In this document: positions 36,334-45,536 of the stretch, piece by piece
Layout: each line of letters starts with the position of its first letter
Position numbering within the stretch: position 1 is the first letter of the stretch
From: Ulvibacterium sp965228935
Lineage (GTDB): Bacteria > Bacteroidota > Bacteroidia > Flavobacteriales > Flavobacteriaceae
Assembly: GCF_965228935.1 (NCBI RefSeq)
Contig: NZ_OZ245846.1
Span: 1 to 64,000 of the forward strand
Direction: 5' to 3'
Length of the DNA: 64,000 bases
Notes under the pieces: model-generated
The model's input: only the letters and a program-made list of their open reading frames with translations
Database searches by the model: none
What the model was told of the DNA's origin: nothing
Translations under genes and position numbers: made by a program

Positions 36334-37080
36334 CTAATTAAAATTGTATTTAATTGCCCTATTGTCCAAAGTATATGAGGTTCTAGACCTAACACCATAT
36401 CTATTCCCTTTGTATGTAGTAAAAACATTATGATCATAAGGGCTCTGATAAGACCTGTATTCCACATAAACATCTGCACCATTGATATTCCTCTTAAAAG
36501 TATTTTTTGGTGCCGGCCAATTATCATACTCATATAGTGCATATAGTACAAAATCACCAGATTTTCGGCCAAGATATTTGTTTACATTTACTACCCTTCC
36601 CTTTTTAACCTCTCTATTGCTATACTGGGCGATCCAGTCTCCATCCAAATTACACGATGCTTTATTTATACCGCAATGCGTGTAAAAATTTGATGAATCG
36701 AAATCACCTGCTGTAACTTTCTGAAACCTAATCTGAGCATTTGAGAGCCATGAATCTTTTTTATCCCTTATTTGTATTGTTCTAATTGCAACAAATCCAC
36801 TTGTTGCAACGTCACCTATACTGCCTCTACTACCACAGCTAGCATTTTTATGATGGTTTCCGCAGCCATCGGAATCGACCTTATAAACGGCGTTACGACC
36901 TGCAACTTTTCCCGTTTTATCCCCAAATACATTTTCTTCCGTTATATCTGAACTAACCATCTTCAGCTTACCTTCGAAGTCCAGTTTAAATCCAATGACA
37001 ATTTCCTTATCACTTTTTGTATCGTATGAAGAAACGAGGAATAAAGGGTCAGAGGTATCTCCATTCTTAATCTTTTCCAT
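36334..37080 (-). CDS. Orphan protein, probable C-terminal part of a frameshifted lipoprotein
   Basis: From ATG 37080 the frame encodes 248 residues without any signal peptide, yet with an exported look: several cysteines (DGCGNHH, SCGSRG, HCGINKASC) and short beta strands. I recognise no family. The preceding frame (37067-37474) ends 14 bases inside this one, and its coding character stops just where this one starts, at ATATATGG. Either the two genes overlap and are translationally coupled, or a one-base change has split a lipoprotein of about 370 residues. I lean to the second, because the fragment otherwise lacks a way out of the cytoplasm. Confidence 0.6.
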   Translation of the reverse strand: MEKIKNGDTSDPLFLVSSYDTKSDKEIVIGFKLDFEGKLKMVSSDITEENVFGDKTGKVAGRNAVYKVDSDGCGNHHKNASCGSRGSIGDVATSGFVAIRTIQIRDKKDSWLSNAQIRFQKVTAGDFDSSNFYTHCGINKASCNLDGDWIAQYSNREVKKGRVVNVNKYLGRKSGDFVLYALYEYDNWPAPKNTFKRNINGADVYVEYRSYQSPYDHNVFTTYKGNRYGVRSRTSYTLDNRAIKYNFN

Positions 37081-37474
37081 ATATTGGTAATAAGTCCTGT
37101 TCGGATAAACCCGTAAAGGCATCAAGTGAAAATTCCGTATCCTCGTTTACGCTCTTCCCTTTATTGTCTAGAGCATTTGAATACAATAAATCGCTAAAAA
37201 ACAATTTGTTAAACCTCTTATCCTTTCCGGTATTTTTAGAAAACATTTCGTCAAATTCAATTTCAGATGTATACAATTCATTAACTAATTGTGATAAATG
37301 GAATATACGGTAATTTAGTTGCTCATTTAACGTAGCATCCCTTATATATTCTTTATCATACATTCGTGTTTCAGGGGGCATATCGTTTGAAACTTCCAAA
37401 TCGTTATCATTGTCACATCCTAGTGAAAACAAAGAAATGAATACCAAAAGTAATTGTGGAGGGAACCTTTTCAT
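37067..37474 (-). CDS. Orphan lipoprotein, probable N-terminal part of a frameshifted gene
   Basis: The 135-residue frame begins MKRFPPQLLLVFISLFSLGC, a good lipoprotein signal with Cys20, followed by the acidic DNDNDLEVSND that can act as a surface-export tag in Bacteroidota. The remainder is helical and charged, with no recognised family. It ends GLSEQDLLPIYGKD, overlapping the next frame by 14 bases. Read together with that frame it would make one lipoprotein. The region is richer in A+T than the neighbours, suggesting transfer. Confidence 0.65.
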   Translation of the reverse strand: MKRFPPQLLLVFISLFSLGCDNDNDLEVSNDMPPETRMYDKEYIRDATLNEQLNYRIFHLSQLVNELYTSEIEFDEMFSKNTGKDKRFNKLFFSDLLYSNALDNKGKSVNEDTEFSLDAFTGLSEQDLLPIYGKD

Positions 37475-37755
37475 GCGCTCAAGTTTAAAGTGGTTAATAA
37501 TTAAGGTTGTTTAGATTAATTTCTCTTTTCTTACTACAGGTTAATATCAAAGCTTTTAAAAACGTCTAGCAAGATTGGATTGGTTCTTATCTTTCATTTT
37601 AAAAAAACAATCAGCACTAAATATTTTTAATAAAATTATTTTCTCAATATACCAATTATGTAGTAAATATACTATATGTTTGGATGATTTTTTTCACTTG
37701 AAGATTAAGTATTGGCATACCCTAAAACCTTATAGGAACCTTCGGTACCATTCCC
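37475..37755. other. Gene-free AT-rich spacer
   Basis: About 280 bases of AT-rich sequence separate the divergent orphan lipoprotein and the RND exporter gene. It should hold promoters for both. No open frame or strong hairpin is visible. Confidence 0.45.
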
Positions 37756-37763
37756 TATCTTTG
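37756..37763 (+). promoter_or_regulatory. Promoter -7 element of the RND exporter gene
   Basis: TATCTTTG is a full match to TAnnTTTG and lies 19 bases before the GTG start at 37783. No TTTG stands at the expected distance upstream. Confidence 0.5.
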
Positions 37764-37782
37764 CGCTCTGGAAAAATCTACT

Positions 37783-40179
37783 GTGGTAGCAAAACTCACA
37801 CAAGGCTTCTGGGCGAGAACGGCCCGTATCATCCTCCGTAACCGGATATTGATATTGGTATTGATCGCCGCTTTTACCGTCTTTTTGGGACTACAGTGGG
37901 AACATATGCGCTTTAGCAGTTCCCAGGCAAATTTATTGCCGGACGACCACCCCATCAACCAGGAATATCAATCGTTTTTGAATCAGTTTGGAGAAGAAGG
38001 CAACGCCGTAGTATTCGCGGTCAAGGACAGCGCCTTATATTCCCCACAAAATTTTAACCGCTGGAACCGACTCAGTAAGCAGTTGCAGGCATTTCCAGAA
38101 GTGGACTTTGTCCTTTCCACTGACAATCTCCTGGAGCTTAAGCGCAATTCCGAAAAGCAGGAATTTGTTTTGGAGCCCTTTATCAAGGATTCCTTGGATA
38201 CCAAAAGTAAAATAGATAGCCTTACCGGATATCTTTTCAACAACCTCCCCTTTTACGACAAGCTCATATATAATAAGGAGAGCAACACTATACGAACCAT
38301 AGTAAATTTGGACAAGGATATTGTAAACACTTCCGTACGGAAGGATTTTATTCTAAAGGACCTTACCAATCTTATCGACGATTTTGAGGAAGAAACCGAC
38401 CTTAACGTACATGTATCCGGTATGCCCTACATCCGTACCTTGAATTCACAGAATATTATTGATGAAATCGGGAAGTTTATCTTTGCGGCTCTTGCGGTCA
38501 CTTCCTTGATTTTTTTCTTTTTCTTTAGGAGTGTTCGGGCAACGTTTATCTCAATGTGCGTTGTGATTATCGGGGTAATGTGGGCCTTTGGGGTACTCGG
38601 CTTGCTACAATATGAAATAACCGTACTCACCGCACTAATTCCTCCATTGATCATCGTTATCGGGGTGCCCAATTGTATTTTCCTTATCAACAAGTATCAG
38701 CAAGAGGTAAAAAAACATGGCAATCAGGCACTTTCATTGCAACGGGTCATCTCTAAAATTGGTAATGCCACCTTAATGACCAATATGACCACGGCATCGG
38801 GTTTTGCGACCTTTATTATTACGGAAAGCAAATTGTTGAAGGAATTCGGCGTCGTTGCTTCCATAAACATCATCGGCATCTTTATCCTCTCCCTATTGAT
38901 CATCCCTATTGTTTATAGTTTTATGTCCTTACCGAAGACCAAGCACCTAAAACACCTGAACAAAAGATGGATCGATGCTTTTGTGAATTGGATGGAGCGT
39001 ATCGTCAGGGACCATAGGATAGCCGTATATATTGTTTCCATTGCCCTTTTGGTGGTGAGTATCATCGGAATCTACCAAATCGAGATTTCGGGAAGCCCCA
39101 TAGAGGATATGCCAAAAAAGGCGGAGTTTTTTCAGGACATCCGGTTTTTTGAACGGGAGTTCGATGGAATTATGCCGGTGGAAATCGTAGTCGATACCGA
39201 ACGCCCTAAAGGTGTATTGAAACCCGCCACATTGAAGCGCATAGATCGATTGGGGGGAGTCATCGAAGAAATTCCAGAGCTTTCCAGGCCGATTTCCGTG
39301 GTCAATTTGGTCAAATATTCCAAACAGGCCTTTTACAATGGTATTCCCAAATACTATCAGCTTCCTACCGCACAGGAAAACAATTTTATCATGGACGTGG
39401 CCCGGAAATCCTCGGGCGATAGTGATCTGCTTAAAAATTTTGTGGATAGTACGGGACAGACCGCCCGAATCACGACCTTTATGAAAGATGTAAAGACGGA
39501 TCGGATGGAGGAAATAGAGGATAGGCTATTGGAACATATCGAAAAGATATTTCCTTCGGAGCGTTACAATGTTTATATGACCGGTAGTGCCCTGTTATTC
39601 CTAAAAGGCACTAAATTTTTGGTGAAGAACCTGGTACTTTCATTGGCATTTGCCATTTTCTTGATCGCCTTGTTCATGGCCTATTTATTCCGTTCATTCC
39701 GTATGATCATTATCTCCCTGATCCCCAATTTGCTTCCATTGGTGATTACGGCAGGAGTCATGGGCTTTGTAGGAGTTCCCATAAAACCATCCACTATTCT
39801 GGTATTTAGTATTGCCTTTGGTATTTCCGTTGATGATACCATTCACTTTCTGGCCAAATATCGTCAAGAGCTTACTGCGAATAAATGGCGTATCCAAAAG
39901 TCGGTATATGCGGCCCTTAGGGAAACGGGAGTAAGTATGTTCTATACATCCATTGTTCTGTTTTTCGGTTTTTCCGTCTTTGTTATCTCCAACTTTGGGG
40001 GAACGGTGGCCCTAGGCTCTTTGGTCTCGGCCACGTTGCTTTTTGCCATGTTGGCCAATCTTATTTTATTGCCTTCCCTCCTACTTTCTTTGGAAAGAAG
40101 CATCGCCAACAAGGAAGTATTGAAAAAACCACAAATAGATATCCTCCCGAAAGAAGAGGTGAACATGGAAAACCCCTAG
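37783..40179 (+). CDS. RND-superfamily exporter, MMPL / HAE3 type
   Basis: The 798-residue protein starts at GTG 37783 and has the two-fold RND layout. Helix 1 is near 20-38, a first periplasmic domain spans about 40-220, helices 2-6 about 225-385, helix 7 about 410-430, a second periplasmic domain to about 620, and helices 8-12 to about 780. The segment FGISVDDTIHFLAKYR in the second half is typical of HAE3 and patched-like members, with the acidic pair in the proton relay. It probably exports lipids or hydrophobic compounds across the inner membrane. No fusion-protein or outer-membrane partner gene is adjacent, as is usual for this subgroup. Confidence 0.92.
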   Translation: MVAKLTQGFWARTARIILRNRILILVLIAAFTVFLGLQWEHMRFSSSQANLLPDDHPINQEYQSFLNQFGEEGNAVVFAVKDSALYSPQNFNRWNRLSKQLQAFPEVDFVLSTDNLLELKRNSEKQEFVLEPFIKDSLDTKSKIDSLTGYLFNNLPFYDKLIYNKESNTIRTIVNLDKDIVNTSVRKDFILKDLTNLIDDFEEETDLNVHVSGMPYIRTLNSQNIIDEIGKFIFAALAVTSLIFFFFFRSVRATFISMCVVIIGVMWAFGVLGLLQYEITVLTALIPPLIIVIGVPNCIFLINKYQQEVKKHGNQALSLQRVISKIGNATLMTNMTTASGFATFIITESKLLKEFGVVASINIIGIFILSLLIIPIVYSFMSLPKTKHLKHLNKRWIDAFVNWMERIVRDHRIAVYIVSIALLVVSIIGIYQIEISGSPIEDMPKKAEFFQDIRFFEREFDGIMPVEIVVDTERPKGVLKPATLKRIDRLGGVIEEIPELSRPISVVNLVKYSKQAFYNGIPKYYQLPTAQENNFIMDVARKSSGDSDLLKNFVDSTGQTARITTFMKDVKTDRMEEIEDRLLEHIEKIFPSERYNVYMTGSALLFLKGTKFLVKNLVLSLAFAIFLIALFMAYLFRSFRMIIISLIPNLLPLVITAGVMGFVGVPIKPSTILVFSIAFGISVDDTIHFLAKYRQELTANKWRIQKSVYAALRETGVSMFYTSIVLFFGFSVFVISNFGGTVALGSLVSATLLFAMLANLILLPSLLLSLERSIANKEVLKKPQIDILPKEEVNMENP

Positions 40180-40243
40180 GGATACTACCCTGCCAAACCT
40201 TTTTTATACCGTATATCCAGCGATTCCTTTTAATCAAAAAAAC

Positions 40244-40251
40244 TATCTTTG
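40244..40251 (+). promoter_or_regulatory. Promoter -7 element of asnS
   Basis: TATCTTTG matches TAnnTTTG at every fixed base and lies 23 bases before the asnS ATG. A convincing -33 element was not found. Confidence 0.5.
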
Positions 40252-40274
40252 CCCTTTTAATTTTCATGTAACAT

Positions 40275-41711
40275 ATGATGAAATCATATAGTGTAAAAGA
40301 GCTGCTTTTAAAGTCACCCACATTACAGGAAGTCCAAGTGGACGGATGGGTCAAAACATTTCGAAGTAATCGCTTTATAGCCCTTAACGACGGATCCACG
40401 CTTAGCAATATTCAATGTGTCGTGGACTTTGAACAGTTCAATGAAAACGTGTTGAAGCAAATCGCTACGGGAGCGGCCCTTCGGATAACAGGTACCTTGG
40501 TAGAAAGCCAAGGGAGGGGTCAGAACGTGGAAATACAGGTAAAGGACATTTTTGTCCATGGAGGTGCAGATCCGGAGACTTACCCCATTCAACCCAAAAA
40601 GCATTCTTTGGAATTTTTACGTGAAAAAGCCCATTTGCGCATACGGACCAATACATTTTCGGCAGTTATGCGGGTTCGTTCGGCCTTGGCTTTTGCCATA
40701 CATAAATACTTTAATGAGAACGGCTTCTACTACTTCCATGCGCCTATTGTAACGGGATCTGATGCCGAGGGGGCTGGAGAAATGTTCCGTGTAACCACCT
40801 TGGATGCCAAAAACCCTCCTTTGGATGAAAACGGGCAAGTGGACTTTAAAGCGGATTTTTTCGGTAAGGAAACCAACCTGACCGTTTCCGGTCAATTGGA
40901 AGCAGAGGCCTATGCCATGGGGCTCGGAAAAGTGTATACGTTCGGTCCGACATTTCGGGCGGAGAACTCCAACACCTCTAGGCATTTGGCCGAATTTTGG
41001 ATGATAGAACCGGAAATGGCCTTTTATGACCTGGATGCCAATATGGATTTGGCCGAGGACTTCATTAAGTCCGTCATTCGCTACATACTGGAAAATTGTA
41101 CGGAGGACCTGCAATTTTTGGAGAAACGTTTATTGGACGAGGAAAAGGCCAAACCACAGGCCGAGCGAAGTGAGATGGCCCTTATCGAAAAACTTGGATT
41201 TGTAGCGGACAATAGTTTTAAACGGGTTACCTATACTGAGGCTATTGATATTTTGCGCAATAGTAAACCGAACAAAAAGAAAAAATTTCAATACCTCATC
41301 AATGAATGGGGTGCGGATCTGCAAAGTGAACATGAGCGTTATTTAGTGGAAAAGCATTTTAAATGCCCTGTAATCCTATTTGATTATCCTGCCAACATCA
41401 AGGCCTTTTATATGCGCCTCAACGAAGATGGCAAGACCGTACGTGCCATGGATATTCTATTCCCGGGAATAGGTGAAATCGTTGGGGGTTCACAACGAGA
41501 GGAACGTCTGGATGTTTTAAAGGAAAAGATTGCCGCACTTGAAATAGACGAAAAAGAACTTTGGTGGTATCTAGATCTACGAAAATTCGGAACCGCCGTA
41601 CATAGCGGATTTGGTCTTGGCTTTGAAAGATTGGTGCTCTTCGCCACCGGGATGGGCAATATTAGGGATGTTATACCTTTTCCAAGAACACCGCAAAATG
41701 CCGAATTTTAG
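40275..41711 (+). CDS. asnS: Asparaginyl-tRNA synthetase
   Basis: The 478-residue class II synthetase has an N-terminal OB-fold (VDGWVKTFRSNRFIALNDGS), motif 2 in FGPTFRAENSNTSRHLAEFWMIEPEMAF, and motif 3 in GFGLGFERLVLFATGMGNIRDVIPFPR. It attaches Asn to tRNA-Asn. The final PRTPQNAEF is the usual end. Two in-frame ATG codons (40275, 40278) are close together. rpoN follows after about 40 bases. Confidence 0.98.
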   Translation: MMKSYSVKELLLKSPTLQEVQVDGWVKTFRSNRFIALNDGSTLSNIQCVVDFEQFNENVLKQIATGAALRITGTLVESQGRGQNVEIQVKDIFVHGGADPETYPIQPKKHSLEFLREKAHLRIRTNTFSAVMRVRSALAFAIHKYFNENGFYYFHAPIVTGSDAEGAGEMFRVTTLDAKNPPLDENGQVDFKADFFGKETNLTVSGQLEAEAYAMGLGKVYTFGPTFRAENSNTSRHLAEFWMIEPEMAFYDLDANMDLAEDFIKSVIRYILENCTEDLQFLEKRLLDEEKAKPQAERSEMALIEKLGFVADNSFKRVTYTEAIDILRNSKPNKKKKFQYLINEWGADLQSEHERYLVEKHFKCPVILFDYPANIKAFYMRLNEDGKTVRAMDILFPGIGEIVGGSQREERLDVLKEKIAALEIDEKELWWYLDLRKFGTAVHSGFGLGFERLVLFATGMGNIRDVIPFPRTPQNAEF

Positions 41712-41754
41712 AATTCATTTTTTAACTTTATAAAGTACGTAGAATTTAACCGGA

Positions 41755-43212
41755 ATGCTCAAACAGCACCTACAGTTTAAATTATCGCAAAAGCTCTCTC
41801 CGCAGCAAATTCAGCTGATGAAGCTTATACAATTGCCTACCCAGGCATTTGAGCAGCGTTTGAAACAGGAGTTGGAGGAGAATCCTGCTTTGGAAGGTGG
41901 CAAAGAGGAAAGCAGTACCCCCGAGGATGATTATGGGGACATTTACGAAGGTGATTCGGACAATGAGAGCATTAATACGGAAGATATCAACATAGATGAT
42001 TACCTAAGTGATGATGAAATTCCGGATTACCGGACCAAGACCAGCAACTATAGCGTTGACGATGATGAGAAAAGTGTTCCATATGCGGCCGGGATCTCTT
42101 TTAATCAATACTTATTGAACCAACTTAATACCGTCTATTTAAGTGACGAGGAATGGGCCATTGCCGAATTTTTGGTCGGCAGTGTAGATGAAAGCGGATA
42201 TATCCGAAGACCGCTTTCCGATATTATGGACGACCTGGCCTTTACCCAGAATATATATACAGATGAAAAGACTATCGAAAGGGTATTGGGTATCGTACAG
42301 GAATTGGATCCGCCAGGTGTCGCGGCAAGGTCACTGGAAGAATGTCTCATCATACAATTAAAGCGAAGGGAGGCCTCTCCCAGTATTGAACTGGCCATTG
42401 CCATATTGGAAAAATCGTTTGAACAGTTTACCAAAAAGCACTATAAGAAATTGGTGCAAAGACATGGTATTTCCGAAGAGGAGCTTAAGGAGGCCATTTC
42501 GGAAATTGAAAGATTGAATCCCAAACCGGGAGGATCCTATTCCGGAAACAATAGAATCGTAGAGCACGTAGTTCCCGATTTTTCCATACGAATCGTGGAC
42601 GGGGAATTGGAGCTTACCCTAAATGGCAGAAATGCCCCAGAGCTTCATGTATCCAGGGAATACAGTAACATGCTCAAAGGCTATAAGGATTCCAAGAACA
42701 AGTCCAAGTCCCAAAAGGATACGGTTCTCTTCATCAAACAAAAATTGGATGCGGCCAAATGGTTTATCGATGCCATACGCCAAAGGCAACAGACCTTATA
42801 TATTACCATGAATGCCATAATGCAGTATCAAAAGGAATACTTTTTAACCGGTGATGAACGAAACTTGCGCCCTATGATACTAAAGGATATTGCGGATGAA
42901 ATAGATATGGATGTATCCACGGTTTCCAGGGTGGCCAACAGCAAATATGTGGACACGCCCTACGGCACCAAATTGATAAAGGATTATTTTTCCGAATCCA
43001 TGAAAAATGTACAGGGGGAAGATGTTTCCACCAAGGAAATAAAAAAGATTTTGGAGACCGTAATACACGGTGAAGAAAAAAGGAAGCCTCTTACAGACGA
43101 CAAATTGGCCAAAATCCTGAAGGAAAAAGGCTACCCTATTGCCCGTAGAACGGTCGCCAAGTATAGGGAACAGTTGGGAATATCGGTGGCCCGCTTACGA
43201 AAACAAATATAA
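41755..43212 (+). CDS. rpoN: RNA polymerase sigma-54 factor
   Basis: The 485-residue protein has the Gln/Leu-rich region I (KLSQKLSPQQIQLMKLIQLPTQAFEQRL), a long acidic region II, the core-binding domain with ELDPPGVAARSLEECL, the helix-turn-helix (IDMDVSTVSRVANSKYVDTP) and the RpoN box ARRTVAKYRE at 463-472. It directs transcription from -24/-12 promoters with enhancer-binding activators. The downstream gene overlaps its stop by one base, so the two are coupled. Confidence 0.98.
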   Translation: MLKQHLQFKLSQKLSPQQIQLMKLIQLPTQAFEQRLKQELEENPALEGGKEESSTPEDDYGDIYEGDSDNESINTEDINIDDYLSDDEIPDYRTKTSNYSVDDDEKSVPYAAGISFNQYLLNQLNTVYLSDEEWAIAEFLVGSVDESGYIRRPLSDIMDDLAFTQNIYTDEKTIERVLGIVQELDPPGVAARSLEECLIIQLKRREASPSIELAIAILEKSFEQFTKKHYKKLVQRHGISEEELKEAISEIERLNPKPGGSYSGNNRIVEHVVPDFSIRIVDGELELTLNGRNAPELHVSREYSNMLKGYKDSKNKSKSQKDTVLFIKQKLDAAKWFIDAIRQRQQTLYITMNAIMQYQKEYFLTGDERNLRPMILKDIADEIDMDVSTVSRVANSKYVDTPYGTKLIKDYFSESMKNVQGEDVSTKEIKKILETVIHGEEKRKPLTDDKLAKILKEKGYPIARRTVAKYREQLGISVARLRKQI

Positions 43213-43817
43213 TGGGGTTATTTTTACGGGCTATCTCCTATATTTCCCATCCTTTGTTCATACCCCTGGCAGGAACTATTGCCTACTTCATAATCACGCC
43301 AAAATATAGCCCGCTAGAGGTACAGAGTGGTAATATACTGCCCATTTTTATATTGACCATAATCATTCCTATAGTTTCTTACCTTATACTTAGAAATATA
43401 GGCGTGGTCCGTTCCATTTTTATGCCCTCCATTAAAGAACGTAGGTATCCCCTTCTTATTCATATCGGTTTATTGTTGATGATCATTTATGAAGTTATTC
43501 CCAATAACTTCGTGATGGAAATCCACTGTTATTTTCTGGGATTAACGATTGCGGCCATTGCCGCTCTTTTTACGTTACTTTTTAAGGTAAAATGTAGTTT
43601 GCACCTTATGGGCCTGGGAAGTCTATTTATGTTCCTTACCGCTTTGAGCATTCATTTTGAAATTAACATCACCCTAGCCCTAAGTCTCCTTACCGTATTC
43701 ATAGGCCTAGTGGCTAGTTCCCGTCTTTATTTAAAGGCACATTCCAAAGCCGAGCTTTTTATTGGTTTTTGTATCGGTTTTATTTCGCAGTTGTTGCTGG
43801 TCAGGTTCTGGTTATAA
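43212..43817 (+). CDS. Polytopic membrane protein with degenerate PAP2 phosphatase motifs
   Basis: The 201-residue protein has about six membrane helices. PAP2 landmarks can be traced: a basic segment KERRYP at 76-81, CSLH at 128-131 in the place of PSGH, and S170-R171 with H177 and E181 matching SR-x5-H-x3-D except for Asp to Glu. The second-site histidine and third-site Ser-Arg-His are present, but the motif is weak, so activity on lipid phosphates is uncertain. Its ATG overlaps the rpoN stop (TAATG), implying co-translation with sigma-54. Confidence 0.8.
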   Translation: MGLFLRAISYISHPLFIPLAGTIAYFIITPKYSPLEVQSGNILPIFILTIIIPIVSYLILRNIGVVRSIFMPSIKERRYPLLIHIGLLLMIIYEVIPNNFVMEIHCYFLGLTIAAIAALFTLLFKVKCSLHLMGLGSLFMFLTALSIHFEINITLALSLLTVFIGLVASSRLYLKAHSKAELFIGFCIGFISQLLLVRFWL

Positions 43818-43857
43818 GCAGTATGCGGTTATGGATGCTGAAGAAACGTGTGGTTTC

Positions 43858-44469
43858 TTATTCTATTTTTACTTCCGCTATTTTTTGGGGAAAGAGGTTT
43901 TGGATATGCTTAATCCTTTCCTTAAGTTTTTCCTTTACCTCCAAAGGGGTTCCAGGGTATTCATATTGCTCCACCATAGTCGAATAATTCTCCTTGAAAA
44001 GACGTTGGGATTCCCTGTTCCGCAATTGGTTATAGGCCGCAACCAATTCATTTTGAACGGTAATGTACGTGCCATAGCCCGTCTCTCTCTTAAAGGTAAG
44101 TGAAACAATGGCTTTTGACGGGTTGTCGGAAGAAGTTAAATCCCTATCCCCCCTACAATAATCACAAAAACCTTCGGTTTCCCTTGTCGCTCCCCCATTG
44201 TCCAAGAAATCTATGGCTATTTTCTTTAGATCCTTAATTTCGACCAAATTTTCTTCAACGAGTAATTCGTCCCTATCGTTCACCTCAATCCGCAATATGT
44301 TCCTTTCCTTTATTTTGGCTTCGGGTGATTCAATTAACGGGGGCATAATCCTATCTATTCCCTTGTCGGTTTCAATACTGGTGGTAACCAGGAAAAAAAT
44401 CAGTAGCAGAAAGGCGATATCGGCCATGGATCCTGCATTTACTTTAGGTACTTCCTCTCTTTTGGACAT
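43858..44469 (-). CDS. ExbD/TolR-type biopolymer transporter, third paralogue
   Basis: The 203-residue protein has one membrane helix with the proton-carrying Asp in GSMADIAFLLLIFFLVTT, followed by a periplasmic domain. It is a close paralogue of the ExbD at 46048-46653. The two share an insert with a Cys pair (CDYCRGDR here), then SSDNPSKAI and YGTYITVQNELVAAYN. It works with an ExbB pentamer to power TonB. It lies apart from the main operon, beyond a terminator and an outer membrane protein gene, and could be a later duplication. Confidence 0.92.
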   Translation of the reverse strand: MSKREEVPKVNAGSMADIAFLLLIFFLVTTSIETDKGIDRIMPPLIESPEAKIKERNILRIEVNDRDELLVEENLVEIKDLKKIAIDFLDNGGATRETEGFCDYCRGDRDLTSSDNPSKAIVSLTFKRETGYGTYITVQNELVAAYNQLRNRESQRLFKENYSTMVEQYEYPGTPLEVKEKLKERIKHIQNLFPQKIAEVKIE

Positions 44470-44657
44470 AATAGGGTATTGTTGGTTTATTAAAAACTAG
44501 ACCACGGTATACGGTAAGCAGTAAGAATTATTGGGGAAAACTAGTCGGTCTTTCTAAAAATAAGAACTCCCAAATACTAAAATATAGCACACAACATTCA
44601 TGCCACACACTTTTGTATCCTATTGAAAGTAATGGAAAAATAGCAAGAAAGGAAAGT

Positions 44658-45347
44658 CTATAAAATGTAAAAGATGAGACCGATCCGTAAAGGTCTCATT
44701 GAAATCCCGGTTCCGTTGACAAAAACATCATCATTGAAAAGATTGTTAAGGGCATAATAGAGGTGAACATTAAAGGTATTATACCCAAAATTGAAAGTTA
44801 GACCATACTGAAACTTCCTGATATCATCATTATAAAAGGAAAAATCTCCCGAATCGGACACAAACTTAGACCTACCCCCTAACACGTATCCGAACCTTAG
44901 CCCGGTGTATACTCTCCAAAATTTATAACTGGTGGCCGTAGAATTGCGCCATCGAAACTCCAGGGGCACTTCCACCAAATGGGTCTCTACCTTACTTCTT
45001 TTAAAATCGGCATCCCCATCCAGAACGTCATAGACCACATCATTTCCTGATTCCATCGCCCTCAAATTGGAGTAATAGGAATTTACGTTATAACCAATGC
45101 CAATACCTAAGGCAACGGTCCTGTCGGAATTCATGGGAATATCCCTGATAAAACCTGCCTGTAGTCCATAGGATAGATTACGTTGACTAACGTCAACAGG
45201 CTTATCCAATAGAAAATTATAGGTAATGCCCATATAAAATTGATCTTCCAAATACTTGGTGTCCCCATTAAACGTGTCTTCATTCTCCTGGGCATATGTG
45301 GAAATCAAAAATCCAAAAAAAAGAAATAAAAGAACAGAGCTTTTCAT
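44658..45347 (-). CDS. PorT-like outer membrane beta-barrel protein
   Basis: The 229-residue protein has a signal peptide (ending ISTYAQ) and repeated amphipathic strands: FYMGITYNFLL, LSYGLQAGFIRDIP, VALGIGIGYNVNSYY, HLVEVPLEFRWR, YTGLRFGYVLGGRSK, YGLTFNFGYNTFNVHLYYALNNLF, RIGLIFYIL. This fits the eight-strand PorT/OMP_b-brl family. I do not claim it is the T9SS PorT itself, as no secretion gene is near. It sits between ExbD genes, which could link it to TonB function, but a terminator at 45478-45512 separates it from the main operon. Confidence 0.82.
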   Translation of the reverse strand: MKSSVLLFLFFGFLISTYAQENEDTFNGDTKYLEDQFYMGITYNFLLDKPVDVSQRNLSYGLQAGFIRDIPMNSDRTVALGIGIGYNVNSYYSNLRAMESGNDVVYDVLDGDADFKRSKVETHLVEVPLEFRWRNSTATSYKFWRVYTGLRFGYVLGGRSKFVSDSGDFSFYNDDIRKFQYGLTFNFGYNTFNVHLYYALNNLFNDDVFVNGTGISMRPLRIGLIFYIL

Positions 45348-45477
45348 AAACTTCGGGGCCTATTTTGGATAGGTAAAAACGGTCGGCAATAGCAGAGTAA
45401 CAGGACTAAACGCATATTACGGTGGTATCACTGCCGATTGATCAAATTGGTAAAGAAAGCTATACGCAAATTACGTA

Positions 45478-45512
45478 AATAAAAAACGCCTTACTCAAGA
45501 GCAAAGGCGTTT
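45478..45512 (-). terminator. Intrinsic terminator of the exbB-exbD operon
   Basis: AAACGCCTT and AAGGCGTTT form a 9-bp stem, with CTC and GAG pairing inside the loop. On the minus strand it is followed by TTTATTT. It lies 25 bases past the stop of the ExbD gene at 45537. Confidence 0.88.
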
Positions 45513-45536
45513 CAAAGATAAAATTTTCAGTATTCC

